A stretch of 64,000 nucleotides of DNA from Flavobacterium subsaxonicum WB 4.1-42 = DSM 21790 (GTDB lineage: Bacteria; Bacteroidota; Bacteroidia; Flavobacteriales; Flavobacteriaceae): the NCBI RefSeq assembly GCF_000422725.1, contig NZ_KE383912.1, positions 1 to 64,000 of the forward strand, written 5' to 3'. Shown here piece after piece: positions 51,751 to 61,761 of this stretch. The notes beneath the pieces were generated by a model. The model worked only from the letters and a program-made list of their open reading frames with translations, was not told where the DNA came from and searched no databases. A program made the position numbers and the translations under genes. Position 1 is the first letter of the stretch. Each line of letters opens with the position of its first letter.

Positions 51751-54700
51751 TTATTCTGCTTTTTGATTTTCCTCTATCAGGAGGTCACTCTTTTCAAACT
51801 CAGTAGGTGTCATTCCAAAATGCTTCTGGAAATTCCTGCCAAAGCTTGTCTGCGATTTATAGCCCACCATTTCGGCTACTTCATAAATCTTCATGTTGGT
51901 GGTTTTAATAAGCTGTGCGGCCTTTTTAAGGCGGCTAAGGTTAATCAGTTCGTTAGGCGATAAATGCGATATCTCTTTAATGCTCCTGTATAATGTAGAG
52001 CGGCTCATGTTCAGGTAATCGGCTAATTTATCTACGCTTAGTTCCTGGTCTTTAAGGTTGTCTTCTATAGCCTTATCCAGTTTAGAAAGGAATGTTTTAT
52101 CTGAATTGGATGTGGCAAGCGATTTTAAATGCGCCAATGGCGAACTCGAAAAATGCCCTAAAATATTTTTACGGTTCTCTATAAGATTAAATATCTGAAC
52201 CAACAGATAATCTATAGAAAACGGCTTGGTAATATAAGCATCGGCTCCGGATTCCAACCCCTCTATCTTGGCATTAAGGGCACTTTTAGCCGTTAATAAG
52301 ATAACAGGAATGTGGCTGGTTTTCTCGGTCTTCTTAATCTCTTTACACAGCTCGATACCATTCTTAACAGGCATCATTACATCGCTAATAACCAGTTGCA
52401 CCTCGTGTTTGTTGATCATTTTCCAGGCCTCGTCGCCATTTTTGGTCAGGATCACATTATAGCTTTCAGAAAGTTCAGAATAGATAAACTCTGCTAACTC
52501 CTCATTGTCTTCGGCTACTAAAATTACGGGGGCCTGTCTGTCAAATTTAACCGTAACATTTTCGGCAACAGCCTTAGTAGCCCCCTGAGAGCCCTTAATG
52601 GCGGTAAATTCTTCGTTTTGATGTATGGGTAACCGCAGCACAAAGGCGTTCATCCTGGTTTCGTTGGCATCTACCTGTAGTGTACCGTTGTGCAATTCTA
52701 TTAACGAATGCGCTAATGATAACCCGATACCCGTACCCGTGCTTTGCGCGTCTGCCGGAAGGCGGAAAAATGGCTCAAAAATCCGTTTTCTAAGATGCGA
52801 AGGGATGATATGCCCATCGTTTTTTACGATGACTTCAAAATGGGTGTCATCATACTGCAGTGCCACCTGAATATTTTTTTTAGAATATTTAATGGCATTG
52901 CTAAACAGGTTGCTTAGCACTTTTCTAAAAGCTTCTTCGTCTACAAATGCCAATAAATTTTGAGTGTCGTTCTTTATCTCGAAATTCAGGTTTTTATCCT
53001 GTATCAGCTGGCTAAAACGCACGTATGTTTCTTCTAAAACTTCAGCAACGTTAACCTGCACAAAGCTTAGTTTCATATGCTTCATTTCGGCTTTTCTAAA
53101 ATCTAATAATTCGTTTACAAGATTTAAAAGGCGCGATGTATTTTTTTCCATGATCCCTAAATTTTTAGGAATATCGGGCGACTTGTATTTCTGCTTCAAT
53201 AGCTTTTCTAACGGGCTATTAATAAGGGTTAGCGGCGTACGTATTTCATGCGCTATGTTGGTAAAAAATTCGATTTTAGCCTGGTAAATCTCACGTTCCT
53301 TCTCATTCTCTAACTGGCTAATCTTAAGGTTATTTTTATTACGGGTGTACCTGTGATAGTAGCGCAGCGAATAATAAGCCATTACAACCAACAATATAAA
53401 ATACAACGTATAAGCCACTTTACTGGCATAAAATGGTGGTAAAATGGTAATAGCCAGCACACCATACTCTTTATTCCAGACCCCGTAGCTGTTAAGTGAT
53501 TTTACCTTAAAAACATAATCGCCGGCAGGCAATTCGGTAAAGCTTACTTCATGGTTTTTGCCCAGTGCCATCCAGTTATCGTTAAGCCCTTCAATTTTAT
53601 ACCAGTACTGCGTCATCTCGGTCGATGTAAAACTAAGCGATGCAAACTCCAGCTTAAAAGTAGACTGCTGATTACTCAAAGTAATAGCATCTGAGAAAAT
53701 GATTGATTTCTGCAAAGGCGAATCGTCTTTACCCACGGGCACATCTTTATTATCAATAAAAATATCGGTAATGTAAAGCGGCGGGTTAAAAGTGTTTTTG
53801 GTAAAAGCATCGGGGTTAAAGCTAATCAGGCCCTTAACGCTGCCAAAATACATTTCGCCATTGCTATCCTGAAAAGCCGAACAGTAGTTAAACTGGCCGC
53901 TAAGCAACCCGTTAGATTTAGAGAATACTTTAAGGTCGTTGGTTTTCGGGTCAAATTTTATAAGCCCGTTAGAGCTGCTTATCCATAATTTTTGATGCCC
54001 ATCTTCTAAAATAGAATAGGTAACGTTACTGGGCAGGCCATCAGCTTTAGTGTAATGCTTAAAATTTTTAGACGATGGGTTAAAAAGGTTCAGGCCATTT
54101 TCTGTAGTAACCCACAGGCGGTTTTGGCTGTCTTCAAAAATACCGTTAATAACATTAGAGCTCAGGCTCGTGGCATTATTACGCTCGTAGCGGTAAAAGC
54201 TTTTCTTTTTGGTTTTGGGGTTGTAGTAATAGAGGCCATCCCAGTAGGTACCGGCCCACAGGGCACCGTTGTGGTCTTCTATAAGGTAGGTGTAATGAAA
54301 CATTTCCGGGAAACCCTCAGCCGGCTTAAAAGAGTCCGACTCCGGCAGGTATTTATACACCCCGTACGATGTAAGCACATAAATATCGTGAGCTTTAGTC
54401 TCGTAAAGGTAGAAGATAAAGTCGCTCTTAAGGCCGCCCCTGCCCTGCCCTGTGCCGTAATGCTTGATTATTTTTCCGGTTTTAATATCCATTACGTCCA
54501 GGCCGTGCTCAAAAGTGCCAATCCACAGTTCGTTGCCGCGCGGCAGCAGCCCGTGAATGTTATAGTGCGATAATCCGCCCCTGTTAGACGATGAATAGTT
54601 TACAAACGCACCCGTTTTAAGGTCCAGTTTATTGAGCCCGGCATCTTCGGTACCAATCCACAGGTTGCCAAAATTGTCTTTTTTAATTTCGCGTACGGCA

Positions 54701-55722
54701 TTGCCGCTTATGGAGTTCTCTCCCACCCTCGGAAAATAGCGGTTAATGGGCGTATACGGCTTTGGGTAGTAGTTAACGCCGCCAAAGTAGCTGCCTATCC
54801 AAACGCCCTCTTCCTTATCTAAAACAAGGCTGTAAATAGCATTATCTGATAGCGAATAGGGGTCGTTATAATTCTTCTTGAAATTTTTGTAGGTACGATT
54901 CTTAGTATCATAAATAAAAATACCCGACTCGCTGCCCACCCAAAGCTCGTTGGTGCCCTTTACCAAAAAATCGCGAATGAAGAGCGGGTTTTCCTTTTCG
55001 GGAAACATAGATTGCAGCGACTGGTTAGATAAATTATAGGTAAATGCACCGTTATTATTAGTGCCTATTAAAATAGCGTTGTTGCCGTTGGTGGCAATTG
55101 AGGTAATAATTGCGTGAGGCGCCTTATCGCCAAAATCAACGTGCATTTTCTGGAACGAGTTATTTTCGGGCACATATTTAAAAAGCTCATTAGCCGATGC
55201 TACAAAAACCTCCCCCTTTTTATTATGGGTTACAAAGTTGGCGTAAAACTGATTGTATTTCTCCGGCCTTGCAGCCACGCCATCGCCATCCAGCTTATAC
55301 AAGGCACCTGCGGCCACAAACCACAGGCTGCCGTTTATGTTGCTCTCCACATCCATAATTGGCAGGTTGCGAGTGGTTTCTATCAACGAGAACGACTCAG
55401 TTTTTTCGTCGTACCTAAATAAACCGGTCTCTGTGCCCACCCACAAATAATCGTTATACTCATACAGGCAGCGTATAAAATTACTGCCAATACTTTTTGG
55501 GTCTTTAACATTGTGCTGAAAAAGCTTGAAGCTGTAACCATCGTACCGGTTAAGGCCATCTTTAGTACCAAACCACAAAAAGCCCTTACTATCCTGCAAC
55601 ATGCAAATAACCGAATTGTGAGACAATCCGTCTTCTACCTGCAAGTGCTTAAACGAATAATTTTGCGCTTTTACAACGGTACATATCAGAAGCAGCAACA
55701 CATATAAGTACATCTTTTTCAT
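51751..55722 (-). CDS. Hybrid two-component system sensor/regulator (HTCS) of the PUL
   Basis: The protein is one long chain of 1323 residues from ATG 55722, where a signal peptide begins (MKKMYLYVLLLLICTVVKAQ); a frame to 55764 is not needed. Residues about 20-660 are a two-component beta-propeller sensor (LQVEDGLSHNSV, FLWFGTKDGLNRYD). A Y_Y_Y domain (about 680-747) and one membrane helix (about 768-789) follow. The cytoplasmic part has HisKA (FFTNIAHEIRTPL), HATPase_c, a receiver domain with VISDVMMPVKNG, and an AraC-type HTH (LSVDKLADYLNMSRSTLYR). It should bind a sugar breakdown product and activate susC transcription. Confidence 0.95.
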   Translation of the reverse strand: MKKMYLYVLLLLICTVVKAQNYSFKHLQVEDGLSHNSVICMLQDSKGFLWFGTKDGLNRYDGYSFKLFQHNVKDPKSIGSNFIRCLYEYNDYLWVGTETGLFRYDEKTESFSLIETTRNLPIMDVESNINGSLWFVAAGALYKLDGDGVAARPEKYNQFYANFVTHNKKGEVFVASANELFKYVPENNSFQKMHVDFGDKAPHAIITSIATNGNNAILIGTNNNGAFTYNLSNQSLQSMFPEKENPLFIRDFLVKGTNELWVGSESGIFIYDTKNRTYKNFKKNYNDPYSLSDNAIYSLVLDKEEGVWIGSYFGGVNYYPKPYTPINRYFPRVGENSISGNAVREIKKDNFGNLWIGTEDAGLNKLDLKTGAFVNYSSSNRGGLSHYNIHGLLPRGNELWIGTFEHGLDVMDIKTGKIIKHYGTGQGRGGLKSDFIFYLYETKAHDIYVLTSYGVYKYLPESDSFKPAEGFPEMFHYTYLIEDHNGALWAGTYWDGLYYYNPKTKKKSFYRYERNNATSLSSNVINGIFEDSQNRLWVTTENGLNLFNPSSKNFKHYTKADGLPSNVTYSILEDGHQKLWISSSNGLIKFDPKTNDLKVFSKSNGLLSGQFNYCSAFQDSNGEMYFGSVKGLISFNPDAFTKNTFNPPLYITDIFIDNKDVPVGKDDSPLQKSIIFSDAITLSNQQSTFKLEFASLSFTSTEMTQYWYKIEGLNDNWMALGKNHEVSFTELPAGDYVFKVKSLNSYGVWNKEYGVLAITILPPFYASKVAYTLYFILLVVMAYYSLRYYHRYTRNKNNLKISQLENEKEREIYQAKIEFFTNIAHEIRTPLTLINSPLEKLLKQKYKSPDIPKNLGIMEKNTSRLLNLVNELLDFRKAEMKHMKLSFVQVNVAEVLEETYVRFSQLIQDKNLNFEIKNDTQNLLAFVDEEAFRKVLSNLFSNAIKYSKKNIQVALQYDDTHFEVIVKNDGHIIPSHLRKRIFEPFFRLPADAQSTGTGIGLSLAHSLIELHNGTLQVDANETRMNAFVLRLPIHQNEEFTAIKGSQGATKAVAENVTVKFDRQAPVILVAEDNEELAEFIYSELSESYNVILTKNGDEAWKMINKHEVQLVISDVMMPVKNGIELCKEIKKTEKTSHIPVILLTAKSALNAKIEGLESGADAYITKPFSIDYLLVQIFNLIENRKNILGHFSSSPLAHLKSLATSNSDKTFLSKLDKAIEDNLKDQELSVDKLADYLNMSRSTLYRSIKEISHLSPNELINLSRLKKAAQLIKTTNMKIYEVAEMVGYKSQTSFGRNFQKHFGMTPTEFEKSDLLIEENQKAE

Positions 55723-55764
55723 ACCTGCAAAATAAGTCAAGTTAACGTTTTCGTGAGCATACAC

Positions 55765-56087
55765 AGCGTGTCATTTTTCAACAAATCCTGTCACATTCGC
55801 TTTTTTGAAAATTTAAAATGCCATTTGACACGTTTTGAACAAAAATTGAAACATTTCTATACTATTGTGTGGCACGAAATTAATCTACTTTTGAAAACGA
55901 TATAGTTGTAAAATTTTTACGCTTAAAATTTATTATTTATTAAAAAGGCTGCTATTAATTGTTTTATTGGCAATTGCACAATAGCCCTATAATAGTAAAA
56001 GTAGCATTAAAGCCGCAAAACAGTACAATTATTTCGTCAAATCGTTTCAACCAACCTAACCCAGTACAATTTCTAAAATGAAATTTT
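55765..56087. other. Divergent regulatory region between HTCS and susC
   Basis: This 323-base gap has no gene. It holds the susC promoter and a long untranslated leader. The AT content is high. I could not see a clear repeated operator for the HTCS HTH domain by eye. Confidence 0.6.
55865..55893 (+). promoter_or_regulatory. Promoter of the susC operon
   Basis: TTG at 55865-55867 and TACTTTTG at 55886-55893 are separated by 18 bases, a near-ideal match. The transcript would have a leader of about 185 bases before susC. Confidence 0.6.
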
Positions 56088-59000
56088 ATGAGAACTATTT
56101 TAAAATCTGTTTTTAACACAAAATGCCTCGTACTGCTGGCTGTTCTATGCGCACAATATATGTGTGCGCAGGATATCAAGCCGGTGTCGGGCGTTATCAA
56201 TTCATCAGATGGAAAACCGGTGCCCTTTGCCAACGTTGTGGTCAAGGGTACGTCTAACGGCACATCGGCAGACATGGATGGAAATTATTCTATTAATGCA
56301 TCTACAGATGCTATTTTGGTGTTTACCAGCATTGGTTTCCAGACCCAGGAAATCGCGGTTAACAACCAGTCTACTATCAGCGTGACCCTGATGGAAGATG
56401 TTGCCCAGCTGGAAGAAGTAATTGTTGTGGGCTACGGTACACAAAAAAAGAAAGACCTAACCAGCGCTATATCTATTGTAGATGCCAGCCAGATACAAAA
56501 AAGGCAGAGCACCACAGTGGCAGAGAGCCTGCAGGGCCTTGCAACGGGTGTTAGCGTGCGCGGCGGCGGGCAGCCCGGGCAGGAAGCAAGGATTGAAATT
56601 CGCGGACTTAAAAACCTGCAAAACTCTAACCCGCTGTATGTAATAGATGGTAACATTACCACGGCTAACCGTGATTTTAACCCTAATGATATAGAAAGCA
56701 TCCAGATACTTAAAGATGCGGCAGCAGCAGCCATTTACGGGTCGCGTGCGGCAAACGGGGTAATTATTATTACTACTAAAAAAGGTAAAAAAGGGCCGCT
56801 TAAAATAGAGGCAAGCTCTAAATTAAGTATTACCAGTGTGCCTACTTACGACCTTGCCAGTAGAGACGAGTTTGTAGCCATTACAAACATGGCGTATGAC
56901 AACGCAGGTGCGCCAAGGCAAAACCTTAATCTTGGCGTAAATACCGACTGGCAAAAAGAAGTATTTCGCACCGGTATGATACAGGACCAGAACGTAAGTT
57001 TTTCGGGCGGTGGCGATAATTCTACCTTTTTTATGTCGGCCAACTATTTTGGTAACGAGGGTACTGTTATAGATACTGATTTTGACAGGCTGTCTTTTCG
57101 TGTAAACACCAGCGGCAAAAAAGGTATTTTTAGCGTGGGCGAAAACCTGGCTCTGTCTAACTCTAAAGTTAACGAAACCGGTGGGCCGGAAGCCATGAGG
57201 GGTAACCCTTTTATTGATGCCATACGCATGTACCCAACCATACCGGTACGAGACGACCGTAACCCGGGCGGCTATGGATATGGCGAACAGGGTGTGGCAA
57301 ACACGTTTGCAGCTAACCCCGTGGCTATTGCCAACCTGATAGATCAAAACGTAGAAAACTTTAGGGTAAGGGGTAATTTCTGGGCAGAGATACAGCCGTG
57401 GGAATTTTTAAAATACCGCTTTAACTTTGGTTACGAAACCAGTTTTGACCATTTTGTATACCTGCGCAGGGTGGGCAACTGGACGCTTAACCAACCGGCA
57501 GACCCCTCTTTAACCAACCAGAACAGGGCACAATCTCAAAACAAACTATTTGAAAATACTATTACATTTACTAAAGATTTTGGCAAGCACAGTATTACTG
57601 CCCTTGCAGGTACTACCTATCAAAAACTTACCTACGAACAGCAGAACGGCCAAAAACGAAACCTGCTTACAAACCCTAATACCGGCTCTTATTTTGATGT
57701 GCTCGACCTAGGCGACAATCCGCAGGTGGGGGGTTATAAGAATGAATCAGCGTTGTTATCGTACCTGGGCAGGCTGGAATATAATTATGATAACCGCTAC
57801 CTTTTAAATGCGGTTATACGACGAGATGGATCATCTAAATTTAGCGATGCCAACAAATGGTCAAGCTTCCCGTCGGTATCGTTAGGATGGAGAATTAATA
57901 ACGAGTCGTTCTTTAAGGTTAAAAACATAAACGACCTTAAGCTGCGTATTAGTTATGGCGAGCTTGGCAGTGGTAACATTGGCGAATACGAGTACCTTGG
58001 CTATGTTAATACCTTTGGTGCCGCAGTATTTGGATCTGAACAAAACCTGCAATCGGCAGCCACACAGGTAAAATTATACAACCAGAACCTTAAGTGGGAA
58101 ACCCTTAAACAAACCAACTTTGGTTTTGACCTGGGCATGTATGAAAACAAGCTTAATATAACCGCTGACTATTTTATTGCTAAAACAGAAGATGTACTTT
58201 TTGGCTTCCCGATACTTATGAGTACCGGTAACGATGGCGGTAACCCTATATCTAACGCTGCAACGGTACAAAACAAAGGTTTAGAAATCAACGTGGCATT
58301 TAACGATAAAATAGGCGAAGATTTTAGCTATAACGTAGGTGTTAACTTTACATCGTTGCGAAACAAACTGGTAAGCCTGGGCAACGGCTTAAACGAAAGC
58401 TTTTCGGGCAATACCGTAACCCGTGCGGGCCAGCCGGTGGGTATGTGGTATGTACTGCAAACAGATGGCCTTTTCCAAAACCAGGACGAAATTAGCAGCC
58501 ATGTAAATTCGGCAGGGCAGGTTATACAGCCGGATGCAGCCCCGGGAGACCTTCGTTATAAAGATATTAATGATGACGGGCAAATTACAAACGAAGATAA
58601 AATTGTAGACGGCAGCCCGTGGCCTGATTTCGAAATGGGCTTTAATGCGGGTATGGCTTATAAAAACTTCGATTTTTCCATGAACTGGATAGGCTCTTTT
58701 GGCGCCACGGTTTACAACGGCTACAGCAGTATTGTAGATGTTATAAACGGCGACCATAACTATGCGGCAGGCGTACAGCCCTGGACTCCGGAAAACCCTA
58801 ATACCTCTACCCCAAGGGCTTATTACGGCACTACGCTTAACAACCGTGGCGACAGCGACCGCTTTCTTGAAGATGGCAGCTTTGCAAGGCTTAAATACAT
58901 AGGCATTGGCTATACCCTGCCAAAAGATATGCTTTCTAAAATTGGTTTCGACAGGGCGCGCCTTAGCGTATCGGCACAAAACGTTATTACCATTACAAAA

Positions 59001-59114
59001 TACGGCGGCCTTGACCCGGAATTTACCAACAGCAACATTTTTGAAAGAGGTGTCGATTTTGGTGCATTCCCTAACGTGCGCACCTATTCTGTAGGCGTAG
59101 AACTTGGTTTTTAA
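56088..59114 (+). CDS. susC: SusC/RagA-family TonB-dependent outer membrane transporter
   Basis: The transporter is a 22-strand outer-membrane barrel that imports oligosaccharide using TonB energy. The 1008-residue protein starts with a signal peptide, then a carboxypeptidase-regulatory-like domain (about residues 31-115; VSGVINSSDGKPVPFANV), the SusC TonB-box-like motif LEEVIVVGYGTQKK, and a plug domain with IEIRGLKNLQNSNPLYVIDG. The barrel ends in YSVGVELGF, whose last Phe is the BAM recognition residue. SusD follows after 20 bases. Binding sites in the substrate pocket cannot be read from sequence. Confidence 0.95.
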   Translation: MRTILKSVFNTKCLVLLAVLCAQYMCAQDIKPVSGVINSSDGKPVPFANVVVKGTSNGTSADMDGNYSINASTDAILVFTSIGFQTQEIAVNNQSTISVTLMEDVAQLEEVIVVGYGTQKKKDLTSAISIVDASQIQKRQSTTVAESLQGLATGVSVRGGGQPGQEARIEIRGLKNLQNSNPLYVIDGNITTANRDFNPNDIESIQILKDAAAAAIYGSRAANGVIIITTKKGKKGPLKIEASSKLSITSVPTYDLASRDEFVAITNMAYDNAGAPRQNLNLGVNTDWQKEVFRTGMIQDQNVSFSGGGDNSTFFMSANYFGNEGTVIDTDFDRLSFRVNTSGKKGIFSVGENLALSNSKVNETGGPEAMRGNPFIDAIRMYPTIPVRDDRNPGGYGYGEQGVANTFAANPVAIANLIDQNVENFRVRGNFWAEIQPWEFLKYRFNFGYETSFDHFVYLRRVGNWTLNQPADPSLTNQNRAQSQNKLFENTITFTKDFGKHSITALAGTTYQKLTYEQQNGQKRNLLTNPNTGSYFDVLDLGDNPQVGGYKNESALLSYLGRLEYNYDNRYLLNAVIRRDGSSKFSDANKWSSFPSVSLGWRINNESFFKVKNINDLKLRISYGELGSGNIGEYEYLGYVNTFGAAVFGSEQNLQSAATQVKLYNQNLKWETLKQTNFGFDLGMYENKLNITADYFIAKTEDVLFGFPILMSTGNDGGNPISNAATVQNKGLEINVAFNDKIGEDFSYNVGVNFTSLRNKLVSLGNGLNESFSGNTVTRAGQPVGMWYVLQTDGLFQNQDEISSHVNSAGQVIQPDAAPGDLRYKDINDDGQITNEDKIVDGSPWPDFEMGFNAGMAYKNFDFSMNWIGSFGATVYNGYSSIVDVINGDHNYAAGVQPWTPENPNTSTPRAYYGTTLNNRGDSDRFLEDGSFARLKYIGIGYTLPKDMLSKIGFDRARLSVSAQNVITITKYGGLDPEFTNSNIFERGVDFGAFPNVRTYSVGVELGF

Positions 59115-59134
59115 TCAAACAAATAATTGCAACC

Positions 59135-60664
59135 ATGAAAAAAATAGTATTATATACAACATTACTAAGTGCGCTCCTGTTTTTTAATTCGTGTAACGAC
59201 GAAGATCTGGAGCTTACTAACCCCAATGCCCTTACTACAGACCAGTTTTGGGCTACCCCAAGCGATGCCGAACAGGGTGTTAACTCCATCTACGCCATGT
59301 TTTATAAAGACGGGCTTTGGTCCAGGTGGATGTATTTTAGGATGGACCTGACATCTGACGAGGGCTTTAGCAAAAGCCCGTGGATAGAACTGGCCGACTG
59401 GACCCGCTTTAACTACGTAAACTATAACTTTTGGGAAGGCAACGGTGTAACGTGGAGAGATACCTACAAGGCTATATTTCGCTGTAACCAGGTATTGGCA
59501 AACGTGCCTGAAATTGAATTTACAGACCCTGCCAGAAAAGAATCGATTCTTGCCGAAGCTAAATTTTTAAGGGCACTGCATTATTTTTATGCAGCAGAGC
59601 TATGGGAAAACATTCCGTTGGTACTGGACCCCTCTACCCCGGGCGACCTTCCTCCTCAAAAAACAAAACAAGAAATATTTACCCAGGTAGAAACAGATCT
59701 TAATGAGGCGTTCCAGGCACTGCCCCTTACATGGGCGGGCGAAGATATTGGCAGGCCTACCAAGGGTGCCGTAAAAGGCTTTTTGGCAAAGCTGTACATG
59801 CAGCAGCGCAAATGGAGCGAAGCCAAAGCTGCAATGGATTATCTTATAAGTGGCGAGGGGGCTATGTACAGCCTTGTTTCTAATTATAAAGACAATTTTA
59901 CCGATTTGAATGAGAATAATCCTGAGTCGGTTTTTGAAATACAGTTTGGTGGCCAGCGCCTTGGCGGTACAGATGAGGCTGCAAATGCAGCGGTATCTAA
60001 TACAAGGGCACAGTTTTTTGCACCCCGCAGTATAGGATGGTCAGACGGGCAGGCACGCAACTGGATGGTTGGCCTTTTTAAAGAAGAGCCTAACATTAAC
60101 GGAGGCATTGATGAGCGACTGCGCCACACCCTGTTCTACGCCGATATTGAGGCCGATTTTGGCGACCTTATTTACGGCAGGCATTGGGAGTGGGACGCCG
60201 ATGAAGCATGGTTTAGAAAAGGCCAGAGGGATTATTACCGTAATAACGAAGACTATTACTCTCAGGTAAATTACAGGATGATACGCTACGCCGATATACT
60301 GCTAATGTATGCCGAAGCACTTAACGAGCTTGGGCAAACTACAGAGGCCTACCAATATGTAGATTTGGTAAGGGCAAGGGCTAAAATGGCACCGCTGGCA
60401 ACGGCACACCCCGAAATTGGCAGCAGCCACGACCAGTTTTTGGCCCGCCTTAAAAAAGAAAGGGTGTTAGAACTGTGCGGCGAAAGTGTACGCTGGTTAG
60501 ACCTTAAGCGCTGGGGCGACCTTGAAACCCAGGCCGGTGTAGATGCAATTGCAGAAAGAGACCCTGATTTTAACGGCTTTGTGGTAGGCAAAACCATACG
60601 TATGCCTATACCGCAAACCGAAGTGCAAAACAATCCTAATTTACAGCAAAACCCCGGTTACTAA
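59135..60664 (+). CDS. susD: SusD/RagB-family surface glycan-binding lipoprotein
   Basis: This lipoprotein closes the SusC barrel as a lid and binds glycan at the cell surface. The SPII signal ends at NSC, followed by acidic NDEDLE, a pattern consistent with surface export. The 509-residue helical protein has ANPNAL-like TNPNALTTDQFW near the start, FWEGNGVTWRDTYKAIFRCN, LRALHYFYAAELWENIPLV, GFLAKLYMQQ, and RYADILLMYAEALNELGQ, all TPR-like SusD marks. The C-terminus (LKKERVLELCGESVRWLDLKRW, split) is a typical SusD_RagB end. It directly follows susC. Confidence 0.95.
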   Translation: MKKIVLYTTLLSALLFFNSCNDEDLELTNPNALTTDQFWATPSDAEQGVNSIYAMFYKDGLWSRWMYFRMDLTSDEGFSKSPWIELADWTRFNYVNYNFWEGNGVTWRDTYKAIFRCNQVLANVPEIEFTDPARKESILAEAKFLRALHYFYAAELWENIPLVLDPSTPGDLPPQKTKQEIFTQVETDLNEAFQALPLTWAGEDIGRPTKGAVKGFLAKLYMQQRKWSEAKAAMDYLISGEGAMYSLVSNYKDNFTDLNENNPESVFEIQFGGQRLGGTDEAANAAVSNTRAQFFAPRSIGWSDGQARNWMVGLFKEEPNINGGIDERLRHTLFYADIEADFGDLIYGRHWEWDADEAWFRKGQRDYYRNNEDYYSQVNYRMIRYADILLMYAEALNELGQTTEAYQYVDLVRARAKMAPLATAHPEIGSSHDQFLARLKKERVLELCGESVRWLDLKRWGDLETQAGVDAIAERDPDFNGFVVGKTIRMPIPQTEVQNNPNLQQNPGY

Positions 60665-60675
60665 TACAATAAAAT

Positions 60676-60705
60676 TCCCGGGGCAGCTTAAAAACTGCCC
60701 CGGGA
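60676..60705. promoter_or_regulatory. Strong intercistronic hairpin after susD
   Basis: TCCCGGGGCAG and CTGCCCCGGGA form an 11-bp perfect GC-rich stem with an 8-base loop. No T run follows, so it is more likely an mRNA stabiliser or partial attenuator between the transport pair and the enzyme genes than a full terminator. Confidence 0.75.
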
Positions 60706-60728
60706 TATTTCCTTAAAAAATTAATAGA

Positions 60729-61754
60729 ATGCGAAATCCTTTTTTTAAATCAGCCATTTTATTCTTTGCCTGTAGCATGGGTTTCGCACAGCAGCCCAAC
60801 CCACCGGGGCAGGTTAAAAGCGGCGAAAAAGCAGTAAACCAGGCCTACCTTTTTGCCCACATGACGCACGAAGATTACGGCAGGCTTTACTACTCTGTAA
60901 GTACCGATGGTTTGCACTGGTATCCGCTTAACGGCAAAAAACGCGTTTTTGAAGACTACCAGGGGCATCCGGATATTGCCAAAGGGCCGGACGGCAACTA
61001 CTATATTGCCGGAAACAAAAGCGATGCATCGCCCGATATTACTATATGGGTATCAGCCGACCTGATAACGTGGAAAAAACACAGCGTTTATACGCCCAAC
61101 CTTAAGCAGGTGCCCAATTACCCCGATGCTATGCAACGCATAGGTGCCCCCAAGTTGTATTATGATGCGCCATCGGGCAAATTTATCATGACCTGGCACA
61201 CACCGCACCAGGAAGGCACTAAAGATGATGGCGAGCGGTATTGGGCCAGCCAACGCACACTGTATGTGCTAAGCAAAGACCTGAAGACGTTTGAAGGCCC
61301 GCCCCAAAAATTATTCGACTGGAATTTTGGCACCATAGATGTTAGCATCAGGAAAGTGGCCGACAGCTATTATGCCATATTAAAAGACGAGTCGTACCCA
61401 ACGTTGTACTGGACAACCGGAAAAACCGTAAGGATAGCCAAAGCGGCATCGCTTACCGGGCCTTACTCGCTGCCGCAGGAGCCTATAAGCCCTAATTTTA
61501 GGGAGGCCCCTACCCTTATACCCTCGCCAGATAATAAAGCATGGTATATGTATTACGAGCAGTACCCGGGGGTTTCTTACGGGTTATCTATAGCAGATAA
61601 TTTAAACGGCCCATGGTATCAGGCCAGCGGCTATACTTTTTTTAGCGATTGGGATAAGTACAGCCTGCCACAGCACGTTAGGCATGGCTGCATGATAACC
61701 CTTTCGGGCAAAGAGTATGAAGCCCTTGTAACAAAATTCGGAATAGAAAAATAG
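60729..61754 (+). CDS. GH43-like five-bladed beta-propeller glycosidase
   Basis: A signal peptide (MRNPFFKSAILFFACSMGFAQ) precedes a beta-propeller enzyme of the GH43/GH32 type. Candidate catalytic residues lie at GHPDIAKGPDG (base), GTIDVSIRK (pKa modulator) and REAPTLIPSPD (acid). The opening AYLFAHMTHEDYGRLYYSVS is a form I connect with arabinofuranosidase-like GH43 enzymes, but subfamily is not certain. The product has 341 residues and no lipobox, so it is probably periplasmic. Second enzyme of the same type follows directly. Confidence 0.8.
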   Translation: MRNPFFKSAILFFACSMGFAQQPNPPGQVKSGEKAVNQAYLFAHMTHEDYGRLYYSVSTDGLHWYPLNGKKRVFEDYQGHPDIAKGPDGNYYIAGNKSDASPDITIWVSADLITWKKHSVYTPNLKQVPNYPDAMQRIGAPKLYYDAPSGKFIMTWHTPHQEGTKDDGERYWASQRTLYVLSKDLKTFEGPPQKLFDWNFGTIDVSIRKVADSYYAILKDESYPTLYWTTGKTVRIAKAASLTGPYSLPQEPISPNFREAPTLIPSPDNKAWYMYYEQYPGVSYGLSIADNLNGPWYQASGYTFFSDWDKYSLPQHVRHGCMITLSGKEYEALVTKFGIEK

Positions 61755-61761
61755 CCCCAAA

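Noticed and set aside
53964..54600. Long plus-strand frames inside the HTCS gene
   Set aside because: Antisense shadows of a clearly coding propeller region.
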